A stretch of 42,492 nt of DNA from Endomicrobiaceae bacterium (GTDB lineage Bacteria; Elusimicrobiota; Endomicrobiia; Endomicrobiales; Endomicrobiaceae): positions 1 through 42,492 of the forward strand of contig JAQTSO010000012.1 in the NCBI GenBank assembly GCA_028711215.1, written 5' to 3'. Below the pieces are notes generated by a model that made no database searches, was not told the origin of the DNA, and saw only the letters and a list, made by a program, of their open reading frames with translations. The first letter of the stretch is position 1. Every line of letters starts with the position of its first letter. The position numbers were made by a program, and so were the translations under genes. Below are positions 18,360 to 26,559 of the stretch, piece by piece.

Positions 18360-18774
18360 ATATTTCAACCTGTCCTTGAGGCAAATTTTGTTTGCTTGAT
18401 GTTGTAGCATTAATAACTGCTCTCAAAGTCACTCCGTTTGCCATACCGCTTCCATAAACATTGACGGTAAAGTTGTTCCCGCTTGCATAAGAAAGATCAA
18501 ATTCTTTAAAATACTCATTTTTAACTGCACTGACATTTATTTTAGAAGAACTTCCGACTCTTGAAGTCGTAGGAAATGTGCCATTTTGTGCTCTGTATAT
18601 TCTTGTCTGCACATCTATATTTTCTATAAGTTGCATACCTTCTTTTATAGCTGCCTTCCTAAATGTGCTTTTTTTAACACCAACAGCCACTAGAATAAGG
18701 ACGGCAACTATTATTATAACAACTATAGATTCAACAAGCCCGAACCCTCTTACATCTTTTATTTTACATTCCAC
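18349..18774 (-). CDS. Prepilin-like protein (GspH/FimT or PilE-like)
   Basis: This 141-residue product begins MECKIKDVRG followed by FGLVESIVVIIIVAVLIL, with glutamate at +5. It starts at GTG 18774, with AGGAG nine bases upstream inside pilC and an 11-base overlap with the pilC stop. The head contains QTRIYRAQNGTFPT, the alignment seen in many major pilins and pseudopilins, then a beta region. There are no cysteines in the head. It could be the main pilin or a FimT-type minor one. Confidence 0.78.
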   Translation of the reverse strand: MECKIKDVRGFGLVESIVVIIIVAVLILVAVGVKKSTFRKAAIKEGMQLIENIDVQTRIYRAQNGTFPTTSRVGSSSKINVSAVKNEYFKEFDLSYASGNNFTVNVYGSGMANGVTLRAVINATTSSKQNLPQGQVEIYGL

Positions 18775-20002
18775 TGGACATAGCTCCTGCCATATTAAAT
18801 ATTGGCAAATACAATGCTATAACTGCAATACCGATTGTAAAGCCCAAAAATATAATAAGGACCGGCTCAACTACTGAACTGAGTGTTGCGACAGCGACAT
18901 CGACTTCATCCGAATAATAATCAGTTATTTTTTCAAACATCTGGTCCAATTGCCCTGACTTTTCTCCCACTGCCGTCATTCTCACTATTATTTTGGGAAA
19001 TAATACATACTTATCCATTTTACTTGAAAAAGTTTCTCCTGCAATAACCCCTTCTCTTATATCAATCAACAAACTTCTGACATAAGTATTATTAACAGTT
19101 CCTGTAGCTATTTGAATGGATGATACTATATCAACACCGCTCTTAATAAGTGTGGATAACGTTTGAAAGAATCTTGCAAAAACCATCTTCGTATATATCG
19201 GAGTAAAAATCGGCACTTTAAAAAATAATTTGTGCCATGCCATTTTACCCTGCGGACTTTTAGTAATAATTTTAAATGCTATAATTCCAATAACTATTGA
19301 AATTATTATAAATGGCATTTTAGCAATCATAAATCTGCTGAAACCCATAACAATTCTGGTAGGAAGAGGCAAAGTTGCACCGAAAGAAGAAAACATTTCT
19401 TCAAACTTAGGAATAAGTCCCAGAACTAAACCGAAAAAAACCACAACGAAAAAGCAACCGACAAAAACAGGGTATGCCGCCGCCGATTTAATTTTTCTCC
19501 TAAGTTTAACTGTTTTTTCCATGTACGTTGCCAAATCTTCTAAAACTTCGGCCAATTTACCCGATTTTTCACCTACTAATACCATTGACAAAAAAGCATT
19601 GTCAAAAACTTTTGGATACTCCCCTAATGATTCTGATAAAGTTTTACCTGCTTTTACAGATTCGCCAACTCTTTGTAAAGTAATCGAAAAATACGGATTA
19701 TTCATCATCAGGGCTATATCGCTTACAGCATCTAATATATTTACTCCGGCATTGACAAGTGTTGCCATCTGTCTACAAAATATCGCAATTTCTTCGCCTT
19801 TTACTTTACCGCTTGCTTTTTTATTGCCGTTTAACGAAATGTTGTTAAATTTTGCAAACATGCTTACTTCTTCTTTTACTTCCAAAACAGTAAATCCGCT
19901 GTTTTTAAATTTTTCCATCAGCTGATTTTTGGAATCTGCCTCTTCTTTACCGGCAATAACCTGACCCGCCTGATCCATTACTTTGTATGTGAATTTATTC
20001 AT
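18764..20002 (-). CDS. pilC: PilC/GspF inner-membrane platform protein
   Basis: The 412-residue protein has the usual two GspF domains: EIAIFCRQMATLVNAGVNILDAV (about 70-92) and the matching FARFFQTLSTLIKSGVDIVSSIQIA (about 275-300). Three membrane helices lie at about 168-190, 220-240 and 380-402. The N-terminal domain KYKV-type (FTYKVMDQAGQVIAGKEEA) is present. It forms the platform turned by PilB. It begins 17 bases after pilB. Confidence 0.95.
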   Translation of the reverse strand: MNKFTYKVMDQAGQVIAGKEEADSKNQLMEKFKNSGFTVLEVKEEVSMFAKFNNISLNGNKKASGKVKGEEIAIFCRQMATLVNAGVNILDAVSDIALMMNNPYFSITLQRVGESVKAGKTLSESLGEYPKVFDNAFLSMVLVGEKSGKLAEVLEDLATYMEKTVKLRRKIKSAAAYPVFVGCFFVVVFFGLVLGLIPKFEEMFSSFGATLPLPTRIVMGFSRFMIAKMPFIIISIVIGIIAFKIITKSPQGKMAWHKLFFKVPIFTPIYTKMVFARFFQTLSTLIKSGVDIVSSIQIATGTVNNTYVRSLLIDIREGVIAGETFSSKMDKYVLFPKIIVRMTAVGEKSGQLDQMFEKITDYYSDEVDVAVATLSSVVEPVLIIFLGFTIGIAVIALYLPIFNMAGAMSSGM

Positions 20003-20019
20003 ACATCATCCTTGAAATT

Positions 20020-21708
20020 TTATTTTACGGCTGATGTAACAGAGAATACTTCATCAACCGTTGTAACTCCGGCTACCATCTTAGCTATTGCTGCCTCTCT
20101 TAAAGTTACAAGCCCTTCTTTATGTGCCATTTCTCTTATTTCCATATCATTTGCATTTGAAGTAATTAATTTTTTAATAGCACTTGTTACCGGCAACAAT
20201 TCAAAAATTGCAGTTCTACCCTTAAACCCTGTATCATCGCAGGATTTACATCCGCTTCCCTTATATATTTTTACAGTTCTGTCAATACCGAGTTTTTCAT
20301 ATACAACATCACTTAAATCTTTAACTTCTTTTTTACAAAAAGGACAAATCATTCTTACCAATCTTTGAGCAACTATTAAATTAACTGCATCTGCCAATAA
20401 ATAAGATTCTACTCCCATAAAAGTCATTCTTGAAATTGTACTTACAGTATCGTTTGTATGAACTGTTGAAAATACAAGATGTCCCGTTAAGGCTGCCTGT
20501 ATTGCAATCTGGGCTGTTTCTTTATCTCTTATTTCTCCGACAAGAATAACATCGGGATCTTGTCTCATAAAAGCTCTTAAAAATCTGGAGAAATCAAGAC
20601 CGATATCAGACCTCACATGGCATTGATTTATCCCTCTTAATTCATATTCAACGGGATCTTCTACAGTTGATATGTTAAGATCCTCACTGTTTATATGCTT
20701 AAGTGCTGCATAAAGTGTTGTTGTTTTTCCGCTGCTGGTCGGTCCCGTTACCAAAATCATCCCGTACGGAGCAGCTATCGCTTCGGTAAAAAGAACTATT
20801 TCTCTGGGAGTAAACCCAATATTGTCGATACCTAAATTGGCAAATAATTCTTTTGCCAAAATTCTCATAACTACCTTTTCACCCCAAATGGTCGGAATAA
20901 TAGAAACACGAATATCTGTTTTAATGCCGTTTATATTTACTCTGCATTTACCGTCTTGAGGCAATCTTCTTTCTGCAATATCAAGTTCCGACATAATCTT
21001 GATTCTTGAAACGATTGCATTATAATATTTTTTCTGAGGCGACTGAAAGGATACTAAATCACCGTCTAGTCTCATTCTCAAACTTATATCTTTTTCAAAA
21101 GGTTCAAGATGAATATCGCTGGCCCTTTTTGTTATAGCATCAAAAAATATTGAATTTACATACTTGACAACCGGTGCGGAATCAGCATTTGTATCTGCTA
21201 TATCATCATCACCCTCTATTTGTTTTTTGTTGCTTTCATCTTCCAAATCAATGCTCATCGATGTTCTTACATAATATTTTTCGATAAATTCCTGCACATC
21301 TTTTTCTGATGCCAAACATACGGAAAGTTTTTTACCAATCATTTTTTGAATATCGTCTTTGAAGATAACATTTGCGGGGTCAACCATTGCTACCGTTAAA
21401 GTATCATCTTTAACTTTTATCGGAACTACTGAATATTTTCTTGCTATTTTTTCGGGAATTAAATCAAGAACCGTCTGGTTTACTTCGGGGATTTCTGCCA
21501 AATTACGACGCTCGACACCTAATGATATGGAAAGAGCTTTTAATAAATCTTCTTCTGAAATGTATTTTTTTTCTACTAAAATTTCGCCAATTCTTACTTT
21601 TCTGTCTAAAGATTCTTTAATAGCTTCTTCAAGCTGTTCTTTTGTTATTTTCTTTGACTCAAGAAGGACTTCACCTAAATACTTTTTTCTAAGTGTGGCT
21701 AGAACCAT
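20020..21708 (-). CDS. pilB: PilB/GspE assembly ATPase
   Basis: The 562-residue hexameric ATPase powers pilus or pseudopilus extension. An N-terminal MshEN-type domain (about residues 10-150: GEVLLESKKITKEQLEEAI, then GEILVEKKYISEEDLL) could bind c-di-GMP. Walker A GPTSSGKTTTLYAAL is at about 320, Walker B DPDVILVGEIRD at about 385, and the His box is GHLVFSTVHTND. A tetracysteine zinc site is formed by CPFC (near 450) and CKSC (near 488). ATG 21708 follows CGGAGAAATTA. It is the first gene behind a consensus promoter. No pilT is visible. Confidence 0.96.
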   Translation of the reverse strand: MVLATLRKKYLGEVLLESKKITKEQLEEAIKESLDRKVRIGEILVEKKYISEEDLLKALSISLGVERRNLAEIPEVNQTVLDLIPEKIARKYSVVPIKVKDDTLTVAMVDPANVIFKDDIQKMIGKKLSVCLASEKDVQEFIEKYYVRTSMSIDLEDESNKKQIEGDDDIADTNADSAPVVKYVNSIFFDAITKRASDIHLEPFEKDISLRMRLDGDLVSFQSPQKKYYNAIVSRIKIMSELDIAERRLPQDGKCRVNINGIKTDIRVSIIPTIWGEKVVMRILAKELFANLGIDNIGFTPREIVLFTEAIAAPYGMILVTGPTSSGKTTTLYAALKHINSEDLNISTVEDPVEYELRGINQCHVRSDIGLDFSRFLRAFMRQDPDVILVGEIRDKETAQIAIQAALTGHLVFSTVHTNDTVSTISRMTFMGVESYLLADAVNLIVAQRLVRMICPFCKKEVKDLSDVVYEKLGIDRTVKIYKGSGCKSCDDTGFKGRTAIFELLPVTSAIKKLITSNANDMEIREMAHKEGLVTLREAAIAKMVAGVTTVDEVFSVTSAVK

Positions 21709-21744
21709 TAATTTCTCCGTAAAAAAATATTTACCCGGCTTGTA

Positions 21745-21773
21745 ATTATATGTAAAAGCACCAATTTTGTCAA
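21745..21773 (-). promoter_or_regulatory. Perfect-consensus promoter of the pilB operon
   Basis: On the minus strand TTGACA (21768-21773) and TATAAT (21745-21750) are separated by exactly 17 bases, the optimum for the housekeeping sigma factor. The predicted start near 21738 leaves a 30-base leader with a GGAG site before pilB. Confidence 0.85.
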
Positions 21774-21784
21774 TAATGAAGCTA

Positions 21785-23260
21785 CTAGTTTACAGCGTCT
21801 TTTTTATTTCTGAATAATTTATAATCAACTGTCTCTTTATTGAAATGAAGCGGATTAAAAGCCGAAGAAGCTATAAGACGCCATCCCGTTGATGATGATG
21901 ATGCAACCCAAGAGCCGTCTTTGCCTCTGGGAATTTCCCAGTAATCTGCAAATGTTGTAAAAATTTGTTTTTCTGTCGGTTTTTTTGATGTATAGGGCAG
22001 AGAATTATCTATTAAATTTATTAATTTTGCAGCATCGTCAACTTGTTCTAATAATGAAACTGCCTGTTTTTTATATTCTTGTGCAAGGTCTTTTTTATCC
22101 AGTTTGTTTGCATAATCATACATAGCCTGTATTGTGGTTATGTGAAAACATGTTCCTTCAAACCAAATCATTCTGTAGTTTTTTCTCCTGCCTTTTTGGT
22201 TTGTAAAATCATAACCCGATATTTCCTGATTTTCTATCTTATCTGCAACAAGATATTCCTCGTCTGCAAAATCCATTAAATAAAAAGGATCTATACCTAA
22301 TTCCGTCAATCTCTCGGGAGTTAAAGCGGTTATTGTCCATGATACTGTATCTAAAGCATCCGTTCTGTCGACACCCCTGTCATTGTATCCCATATTAAAT
22401 GTTTTCTTGGTTTTATCATAGATGAGTTTCACAAGCCATCTTTCAATATTTTCTATCTCAGCATCAATTTTATCTATATCGTAATCAGATTTTTTAAAGT
22501 AAGATTTGACATCAATATTAGAATTGTAATAAATATCTTTTGCCATTTTCAAAGCAGCATAATGATCAACAACATTTTCTGTTGAATATATTTTGCTCCA
22601 ATCCGGAGGTGTCCAACCATATCCCATACTGGCAGCACCACGTTCTCCGTCAGAAAATCTATAATGATTTATTTCACTTGCCCATTTTAACATATCCACT
22701 GCGAATTGCAAGAAATCCAATTTACCCGTTAATGCAGTATATTGGAAAGCTACTATTGCAATCCATACATTCGGACCTAAATGAACTCTGTTACCGTCTA
22801 TTCCCGGTGTTAAACCCCATCTCTTTCTTGGGATATCGGTCTTATACGCATTATATAAACCAAATTTACTTTCATCTTTTTTGTTATAAAATTCTTTTTG
22901 ACACACTCTTAAAATTTTTACAACTTTACTATTTTGCCCTGCAAGAACATAAGCTAATGAGGCTATCGCACTATCATAAATAAAGGCCTGAGCATCCAGA
23001 ACACCGCCGCTTCCCAATATAAAAGATCTCGTAAAAAAGTCATAAGAATAGACGGATGTGCCTCTGTGGCTTTCAACAAGCCCGTTTACAGACGATGTTT
23101 GCCTGTCAAAAAAACTTGCAGTTTTCATCTGTAATCTGTAATAATCCGATTTTAAATTTTCAGGCGAGAATTGTTCCCTGTATTCTTTTGAAACAATTTC
23201 AATACAAAAAACATTTTGCACAAATAAAACTAGTAGAAATGACAATACAATTTTTTTCAT
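21785..23260 (-). CDS. Secreted protein resembling an (alpha/alpha)6 glycosidase
   Basis: The protein is 491 residues with a signal peptide ending near QNVFC. The mature part is all-helical with repeated helix pairs and glycosidase-like loops: AFIYDSAIASLAYVLAGQNS (about 95-115), GIDGNRVHLGPNVWIAIVAF (about 155-175), WASEINHYRFSDGERGAASM, STENVVDHYAALKMAK (about 225-240) and IWFEGTCFHI later on. Spacing and Trp/Asp/Glu-rich loops suit a six-hairpin toroid acting on a polysaccharide, but I cannot name the family or the catalytic acids. The gene follows a paralogous binding-protein gene on the same strand, and its stop lies only 11 bases before the pilB promoter. Confidence 0.55.
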   Translation of the reverse strand: MKKIVLSFLLVLFVQNVFCIEIVSKEYREQFSPENLKSDYYRLQMKTASFFDRQTSSVNGLVESHRGTSVYSYDFFTRSFILGSGGVLDAQAFIYDSAIASLAYVLAGQNSKVVKILRVCQKEFYNKKDESKFGLYNAYKTDIPRKRWGLTPGIDGNRVHLGPNVWIAIVAFQYTALTGKLDFLQFAVDMLKWASEINHYRFSDGERGAASMGYGWTPPDWSKIYSTENVVDHYAALKMAKDIYYNSNIDVKSYFKKSDYDIDKIDAEIENIERWLVKLIYDKTKKTFNMGYNDRGVDRTDALDTVSWTITALTPERLTELGIDPFYLMDFADEEYLVADKIENQEISGYDFTNQKGRRKNYRMIWFEGTCFHITTIQAMYDYANKLDKKDLAQEYKKQAVSLLEQVDDAAKLINLIDNSLPYTSKKPTEKQIFTTFADYWEIPRGKDGSWVASSSSTGWRLIASSAFNPLHFNKETVDYKLFRNKKDAVN

Positions 23261-23327
23261 ATTTAAAAAACACTGTGTCTAATTTTTAATGTCTACATTT
23301 AAAAAATTTACAAAACCACAAATTACA

Positions 23328-23333
23328 ATTATA
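23328..23333 (-). promoter_or_regulatory. Possible -10 box upstream of the glycosidase-like gene
   Basis: TATAAT lies 67 bases before the ATG at 23260, in the 189-base stretch between this gene and the hairpin at 23450. No clear -35 is present. I see nothing else in that stretch. Confidence 0.25.
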
Positions 23334-23449
23334 TTTCATTCTTAAAAAAAACTAAATTTGCAAATAAAACAAATCCAAATATCACTGATAAGAAAAATCT
23401 AAAACGCACTTTGTCTTTTAAAATTAACCGTTGAATAAAAAAATATTTT

Positions 23450-23483
23450 TATGTTGGATACAGTTTAAACTGCATCCAACATA
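23450..23483 (-). terminator. Strong hairpin after the 23492 gene, probable terminator
   Basis: Two 17-base arms, TATGTTGGATACAGTTT and AAACTGCATCCAACATA, pair with a single non-standard position. The centre is palindromic, so the real loop will be shorter. On the minus strand the hairpin is followed after a few A residues by seven T. The stem matches, with a compensatory change, the hairpin at 26520-26544 that follows the paralogous gene. Confidence 0.65.
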
Positions 23484-23491
23484 AAACTTAA

Positions 23492-24127
23492 TTATTCAAA
23501 TATAATATCATCTAAATACAAAACAAATCCGTTCGGATTATCATCTTTAGATGCTGAAAAAGCGAAACCGCCAACAACATATGATAAATCTTTTCCTGTT
23601 AAATCCAATGTATATTGTGTCCATTCTTTTGTTAATTCTATCGGACCCATTGATTGTGAATCTGAATCAGGATATTCTCCTGTTATTCCGCCGACTTTAA
23701 ATTCAGCTATCTTTTCACCGCCGTTAGCTCCCCTTGCCCAGAATGAAAGCTTTTTTGCACCTGTTAAATTGTATCCGCCTTTTTTATTGCCCCAGTTATT
23801 TGCCGGCTGTTGCCAAAAAATACCAGCCCAGCCTGCACCCTGCGACATCTTTGCATTATATGTAATCTTAATACAAGTTCTTCCGTTTTTTGGCGTTTCC
23901 ATACATGCCAAATTTAATTTAATATCGCCGTAATCACCCATCCATCCTGATGGTGCAAAATGATTGTCTTTTGATGCATTTTCAATATAAATTGCCAATG
24001 GAGCAAATTGCGGTGCAGCTGACTCTTGTTTAATGACTGCTTCACTTTGTGTGTTTGTTTGAATTGATGAACAGGACACTCCTAATACAAAAAAAGCTAT
24101 CAATAAGAACCCTAATAATTTTTTCAC
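23492..24127 (-). CDS. Carbohydrate-binding-like beta-sandwich lipoprotein (paralogue A)
   Basis: This 211-residue protein has a lipobox-type signal (FVLGVSC) and a Ser/Gln-rich linker. A domain of about 170 residues follows, with repeated Trp motifs: HFAPSGWMGDYGDIKL, GIFWQQPANNWGNKKGGYNL, KKLSFWARGANGGEKIAEFK and a C-terminal YLDDIIFE. The fold looks like a galactose-binding-type sandwich, seen next to glycoside hydrolases. It has the two cysteines (CMETPKNGRTC) conserved in all four paralogues here. The mature part is about 85% identical to the 26560 gene. GTG start after AAAAGGAG. The ligand is unknown. Confidence 0.72.
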   Translation of the reverse strand: MKKLLGFLLIAFFVLGVSCSSIQTNTQSEAVIKQESAAPQFAPLAIYIENASKDNHFAPSGWMGDYGDIKLNLACMETPKNGRTCIKITYNAKMSQGAGWAGIFWQQPANNWGNKKGGYNLTGAKKLSFWARGANGGEKIAEFKVGGITGEYPDSDSQSMGPIELTKEWTQYTLDLTGKDLSYVVGGFAFSASKDDNPNGFVLYLDDIIFE

Positions 24128-24180
24128 GTTTTTTCTCCTTTTGTTATTTGATATAGTTTTTATTATTCTATATCCTGTAT

Positions 24181-24209
24181 ATTATATGTTTTATTACATT
24201 AAATTTCTA
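24181..24209 (-). promoter_or_regulatory. Possible promoter of the 23492 gene
   Basis: TAGAAA (24204-24209) and TATAAT (24181-24186) are 17 bases apart on the minus strand. The -35-like box lies within a block shared with the end of the 27261 gene. The unit is separated from upstream genes by the terminator at 24332-24370. Confidence 0.4.
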
Positions 24210-24216
24210 GTCTTTT
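24190..24216 (-). repeat. 27-base block duplicated from the end of the outer-membrane protein gene
   Basis: The sequence matches 27260-27286 at 25 of 27 positions. There it is the last codons of the barrel gene and the adjoining bases; here no gene is present. In both places it lies about 55-65 bases before a paralogous binding-protein gene. It is either a relic of duplication or a shared regulatory element. Confidence 0.6.
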
Positions 24217-24331
24217 AAAAATTTCAAGTCTTAAAATTTACGAAATGGCAATACGAATCATTCATTTTTATAGAAATATATTTGTATATTTTTTAGAAAA
24301 CAGATTTTTTATAAGTTTTACTAATTTTTTC

Positions 24332-24370
24332 AAAAAAAACATAACTTAAATCCCATCTTCTTAAGTTATG
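24332..24370 (-). terminator. Rho-independent terminator after the Ig-like lipoprotein gene
   Basis: Perfect 10-base arms CATAACTTAA (24340-24349) and TTAAGTTATG (24361-24370) with an 11-base loop are followed on the minus strand by eight T (24332-24339). It starts 17 bases beyond the stop codon and ends the operon that begins at 29981. Confidence 0.85.
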
Positions 24371-24387
24371 ACGTAAAATTATAAAAA

Positions 24388-24732
24388 TTATGATACCGTA
24401 ACTGCTACTGTTGATGAAATACCCGAACATGTTAATGTTATAACAGCATCACCTGCTGACAATGCAGTAAATGTGGTGTTAATTGAAGTTGTACTTGAAA
24501 AACTTCCGACATTGGAATCATCTATAGACCAAACAACGGGCTGATTAATAAAATTGCCGCCGGCATCTCTTATCACCGCTGATAAATCAGTTTCCACTCC
24601 AACTGTTACCGTAATTTTTTCAACAGGATCTATAGCTACCGTCATTAAAGGTGTTGTAAGTCTATTTTTTTCCGCACAGCCTGCCAAACAAATAATGAAA
24701 CAAAATAATATTAAACCAAAAACTTTTTTCAA
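24388..24732 (-). CDS. Small lipoprotein with a bacterial Ig-like (BID/Big_2) domain
   Basis: The protein is 114 residues. The lipobox CLAGC at about 15-19 gives a lipid-anchored product. One Ig-like domain fills the rest: ITVTVGVETDLSAVIRDAGG, then QPVVWSIDDSNVGSF and the closing GDAVITLTCSGISSTVAVTV, a pattern common in Big_2 domains of surface adhesins and intimins. It probably sits on the periplasmic or outer face and may present or space a partner. It starts 8 bases after the DUF5683-like gene and is the last gene before a strong terminator. Confidence 0.8.
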   Translation of the reverse strand: MKKVFGLILFCFIICLAGCAEKNRLTTPLMTVAIDPVEKITVTVGVETDLSAVIRDAGGNFINQPVVWSIDDSNVGSFSSTTSINTTFTALSAGDAVITLTCSGISSTVAVTVS

Positions 24733-24740
24733 AATAACTC

Positions 24741-25232
24741 CTAAATAGAAAATTTAGTTTTATATTCTAATTTAAAACCGTCATTATCATACATAACTAA
24801 ATTAACTTTTTTACTTACATATTTTTTTTGTTCTTTTTTTGCAACAAAATACGCATCCGTAACTGCATATATCCACGTTAACACGGCAACCGTGGCCAAA
24901 ATTCTTGCCGTATCAAAATTTCTTTTATAATTATCGTATTCGCTACCTGCAGGTGCTCCGATTTCCGCATACAATTTATAATTTTTTTCAGCTTCGTTAT
25001 TAAAATGAAGAGCTGTGCATGCACTTGCAACAAACACACCAAAAATTATCCAACCTTTTGTTTCCTGTTCGTTCCAACCTTGTCCCCAGCCGGGAAGAAG
25101 CGCCGATCTTAAAGCAGCATTTGATGCCGAATAATCCGAGAAATCAAATTTTTGATTACAAAGCTTGGCGTCAACACTCGAAACAACAAAAAACACTAAA
25201 CAAATAATGGATACTGATATTTTTTTTATCAT
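24741..25232 (-). CDS. DUF5683-like small envelope protein
   Basis: The 163-residue protein has a signal peptide (VSIICLVFFVVSSVDA), then ALRSALLPGWGQGWNEQETKG, the PGWGQ motif of DUF5683-type proteins that often accompany outer-membrane assembly genes. Two membrane helices follow at about 61-77 (GWIIFGVFVASACTALHF) and 110-128 (ILATVAVLTWIYAVTDAYF). The charged tail is short. The function is unknown. It is 2 bases from the preceding lipoprotein gene, so it is expressed with the barrel/binding-protein operon. Confidence 0.6.
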   Translation of the reverse strand: MIKKISVSIICLVFFVVSSVDAKLCNQKFDFSDYSASNAALRSALLPGWGQGWNEQETKGWIIFGVFVASACTALHFNNEAEKNYKLYAEIGAPAGSEYDNYKRNFDTARILATVAVLTWIYAVTDAYFVAKKEQKKYVSKKVNLVMYDNDGFKLEYKTKFSI

Positions 25233-25234
25233 AG

Positions 25235-25894
25235 TTAACTTTTTGTAAACCTTATATTATCTATATAAACTACTCCGCCTGTAGACTGGGCAGTACTTTT
25301 TCTTGCAAGAGCTACACCGACATAATAAACAAGTACGTTCCAACCGTTATCTCTTGTTTTATTTGTTATTTCAACTCTAAATTTTCTCCATGTGGTCGGT
25401 GACAAATCATCTGAGGTCACATCACATAAATCTGTTTCCGCAGGGTTTGTGATTCCCGGTACAGGAATATTGACTCTTAAAATACAATCTGTCCCCAACT
25501 GTCCTTTTGCCCAAAATTCTAAATAATTATATCCGCTTGTTGTCATGTCTATATTTTCAGTTTTATAATTTTCTCTCGTTGCAAGACCAAACCCTGCATA
25601 TGCCGCCAGAGTGTTTTGATTATCACGCCAACCCATCTGAATACAATAATATCCCAATGCTTCGTTCGTACACTTCATATTGAAAGGTTCAATACTTTCT
25701 GAATTAGCCCATACAATAGGATCCTGAAGACCTTTAGATTTTACTAGATCATCATATATGGTAAAAGTCTCCGGCCATGAATCAAGCCTGTCATTAACTC
25801 CCGTCAGAGATTCTAACGGATATCTCTCGCAGGAAGCCAAAACCCCCAAACAAACAAAACACAATGAAATCGTAAAAAATTTTATTTTATTCAT
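25235..25894 (-). CDS. Divergent carbohydrate-binding-like lipoprotein (paralogue D)
   Basis: The lipobox VLASC is followed by a spacer and a beta-sandwich domain. It keeps only part of the family pattern: the cysteine pair in NMKCTNEALGYYC, YLEFWAKGQLGTD, TWRKFRVEIT and a C-terminal VVYIDNIRF. The GGYNLTG and NNWG motifs of the other three are lost or changed, so ligand specificity probably differs. The 219-residue protein has two further cysteines (DCILR, DLCDV) that the others lack. It overlaps the upstream paralogue by 8 bases. Confidence 0.62.
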   Translation of the reverse strand: MNKIKFFTISLCFVCLGVLASCERYPLESLTGVNDRLDSWPETFTIYDDLVKSKGLQDPIVWANSESIEPFNMKCTNEALGYYCIQMGWRDNQNTLAAYAGFGLATRENYKTENIDMTTSGYNYLEFWAKGQLGTDCILRVNIPVPGITNPAETDLCDVTSDDLSPTTWRKFRVEITNKTRDNGWNVLVYYVGVALARKSTAQSTGGVVYIDNIRFTKS

Positions 25895-26507
25895 ATCTTA
25901 TCTCATCCAAGTAAACTGTACACCCGCCGGGATTATCTTTTTTTGAAAAAACAACACAGAAACCGCCGGAAATTGAACTTAAATCTGCCTCAGAAACATT
26001 AATTTTATATTCTTTCCACTCATTAGTCAACTTAATATTTTTTATCCAGGCAACATCGGTATCGGCAAAAGGACCTGATATCCCGCCTATCTTAACTTCA
26101 GAAAAAACTTCATTTCCTCTTTCACCTTTTGCAAAGAACACTATTTTTCTTGCACCCGTCAGGTTATATCCGCCCTTCTTATCGCCCCAGTTATTTGCCG
26201 GATTCTGCCAATAAACCCCGACCCATTGTTTTATGGACTTCTCATTCGGAGCATATACCATTTTTATACAGTAAATGCCTCTGTACTTTACACTCGTACA
26301 AACCATATCCATTTTCAAATCCGCAACATCGCCCATCCAGCCGGTTGGCACATAATGATTATTTCTGGAACCAAAATCATCATAAACATAAAAAGGCTCA
26401 AATCCGGAACCGCTGTCAATAATTTTACTAATACCTGTACCTTCTTTTGCACAGGCACAAATAAAACCACAAACACAAACTAATAGAAAAATAACTATTT
26501 TTTTCAT
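25887..26507 (-). CDS. Carbohydrate-binding-like lipoprotein (paralogue C)
   Basis: The lipobox FICAC ends the signal peptide and the anchored domain has the full motif set: HYVPTGWMGDVADLKM, GVYWQNPANNWGDKKGGYNL, RKIVFFAKGERGNEVFSEVK and DNPGGCTVYLDEIRYE. At 206 residues it is clearly homologous to the 23492 and 26560 products but much more distant than those two are from each other. The conserved cysteine pair is present (CTSVKYRGIYC). The start has only a weak ribosome site and follows the hairpin at 26520-26544. Confidence 0.7.
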   Translation of the reverse strand: MKKIVIFLLVCVCGFICACAKEGTGISKIIDSGSGFEPFYVYDDFGSRNNHYVPTGWMGDVADLKMDMVCTSVKYRGIYCIKMVYAPNEKSIKQWVGVYWQNPANNWGDKKGGYNLTGARKIVFFAKGERGNEVFSEVKIGGISGPFADTDVAWIKNIKLTNEWKEYKINVSEADLSSISGGFCVVFSKKDNPGGCTVYLDEIRYE

Positions 26508-26519
26508 TTTTTACTTTTT

Positions 26520-26544
26520 GGAGGCAGTTTTTTTAACTGCCTCC
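26520..26544 (-). other. Perfect hairpin after the 26560 gene, without a T-run
   Basis: GGAGGCAGTT (26520-26529) and AACTGCCTCC (26535-26544) form a perfect 10-base stem with a five-base loop. On the minus strand A residues follow, not T, so this is not a standard terminator. It lies between two genes of one operon and could act as a 3' stabiliser or partial attenuator. The stem corresponds to that at 23450-23483 with compensatory changes. Confidence 0.6.
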
Positions 26545-26559
26545 AAAAAAACAATTTAA

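Noticed and set aside
19230-19925. 231-codon plus-strand frame opposite pilC
   Set aside because: It lies wholly inside a confident pilC gene and has no family signature.
26520-26544. Hairpin at 26520-26544 as a normal rho-independent terminator
   Set aside because: On the coding strand it is followed by A residues, not T; the next gene has no promoter that I can see.
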